DNA of 64,000 nucleotides from Rhodoferax_B sp049316285. Its GTDB lineage: Bacteria > Pseudomonadota > Gammaproteobacteria > Burkholderiales > Burkholderiaceae_C. This document shows positions 63,330 to 64,000 of the stretch, in pieces; the first letter of the stretch is position 1, and every line of letters starts with the position of its first letter. The DNA is taken from contig NZ_JBMOXA010000004.1 of the NCBI RefSeq assembly GCF_049316285.1, forward strand, positions 220,012-284,011, in the 5' to 3' direction. Position numbers and translations under genes: made by a program. Below the pieces are notes generated by a model. It made no database searches. It was not told the origin of the DNA and was given only the letters and a program-made list of their open reading frames with translations.

Positions 63330-64000
63330 ATGCCGTCTAGTCAAAGTAAAGCCATGAACACCCGTACCGCCCCTGCCGCTGCAAGCTCCCCCGCGCCCCA
63401 CGCGGAGGTGGACATGCAGATCCAGCTCGCCACCCGTGGCGTGGTGGCGGTGCGCCAGTACGGCCAGCGCTCTCCGCGTGTGGGCGGTGCGGCCGGCTTG
63501 GGCAACCCGGTGGTGCTGCACTTCCACGGCGGCGCGTTTGTCGCCGGTGGGCTGGACGACGGCGCCTGTGTGGCGCGTCTGCTGGCCGACTCTGGCGCCG
63601 TTGTGCTGTCGCTGGCCTACCCGCTGGCGCCGGTGCACCCCTTCCCCGAAGGTGTGGAAGTGGGTTATGAGGTGCTTGAATGGGTGCACAAACACCGCGT
63701 CAAACTCGCCGGCCAAGGCGCCCGCGTGTTCGTGGCCGGTGAAGAAGCCGGTGGCAACATCGCCGCCGCCGTGGCCGTGATCGCCCGCGATCGCGCACAG
63801 CCACCGCTGGCCGGGCAGATCCTGGTTTCGCCCATGCTGGACCCCTGCGTGGCCACCCCTTCACAACGCGACGATCTAAACCGCCCGGTGATGTGCAAGT
63901 GGGCCGAGGGCTGGAAACAATACCTGCGCTGCCCCATGGACGCCGAGCACCCCTACGCCGTGCCCGGTGGCTCGCGCCGCCTGGCGCAACTGCCGCCCAC
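63330..64000 (+). CDS. Alpha/beta-hydrolase-fold protein (HSL family) lacking the nucleophilic serine, 3' end outside window
   Basis: At least 223 residues with an open frame to the window edge. The start is ATG 63330 or ATG 63354. The oxyanion motif is VVLHFHGGAFVAGG (about residues 61-74). The segment aligned with the nucleophile elbow reads VAGEEAGGNIAA. Family members have G-D-S-A-G-G, so Glu139 replaces the Ser. SPMLD follows as in active relatives. It is therefore a non-catalytic homologue or a hydrolase using another residue. No frameshift is visible, so it is probably expressed. Confidence 0.75.
   Translation, partial: MPSSQSKAMNTRTAPAAASSPAPHAEVDMQIQLATRGVVAVRQYGQRSPRVGGAAGLGNPVVLHFHGGAFVAGGLDDGACVARLLADSGAVVLSLAYPLAPVHPFPEGVEVGYEVLEWVHKHRVKLAGQGARVFVAGEEAGGNIAAAVAVIARDRAQPPLAGQILVSPMLDPCVATPSQRDDLNRPVMCKWAEGWKQYLRCPMDAEHPYAVPGGSRRLAQLPP

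Overview
The window looks like chromosome from a high-GC betaproteobacterium of the order Burkholderiales, most likely family Comamonadaceae (Rhodoferax/Polaromonas-like). This is an inference from gene content: a tal-pgi pair, zwf-hexR, a Bug-type solute receptor, a short H-NS-family protein, the DUF2868/DUF3482 pair, and the overall codon use. No rRNA, tRNA, CRISPR array or intact insertion sequence was found.

Layout. 1-2665: the end of an outer-membrane barrel protein and a secreted DUF11-type surface protein. 2789-4685: a HAD phosphatase and a YcaQ-like DNA glycosylase. 4710-16988: a central sugar-phosphate block with pgi, tal, a LysR/aldehyde dehydrogenase pair, a three-gene ABC importer that resembles the hexose-phosphate transporter AfuABC, zwf and its regulator hexR with a candidate HexR operator. 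17085-20216: a small membrane protein, a cytochrome c, a DUF3883 protein and a leucine-rich-repeat kinase. 20261-31219: an accessory block with visibly lower GC. It holds small membrane proteins, a DUF3237 protein, a MarR regulator, a tannase/feruloyl-esterase-family lipoprotein, an AraC regulator, a TetR regulator and a lone RND pump. Related 20-bp repeats that look like insertion-sequence inner ends bracket it. 31389-35407: a KaiC-like ATPase with a hybrid histidine kinase, a response regulator and an H-NS-like protein.

35534-50852: housekeeping and conserved genes, including paired M16 peptidases, ftsY, an FAD protein, an SDR, two Nudix hydrolases, an exonuclease, dusC, several DUF proteins, and a GTPase coupled to a membrane protein. 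51031-52086: a GAF-GGDEF diguanylate cyclase. 52107-55921: the most notable system, a bufferin-type RiPP locus. It has an ECF sigma factor with its membrane anti-sigma factor (SigF/NrsF type), divergent from a small cysteine-containing precursor (DUF2282), an MNIO enzyme (DUF692), its partner (DUF2063) and a DoxX protein. Both sides of the divergent region carry a SigF-like promoter, so the locus is probably one metal- or redox-stress regulon.

56272-61971: a tightly overlapping operon for four-carbon acid-sugar catabolism (DeoR regulator, DtnK-like kinase, PdxA2-like dehydrogenase, SDR, HpcH/HpaI aldolase), divergent from a Bug-type receptor. 62001-64000: a LysR regulator, a 278-bp element with 27-bp terminal inverted repeats, and the start of an esterase-fold protein that lacks the usual nucleophilic serine.
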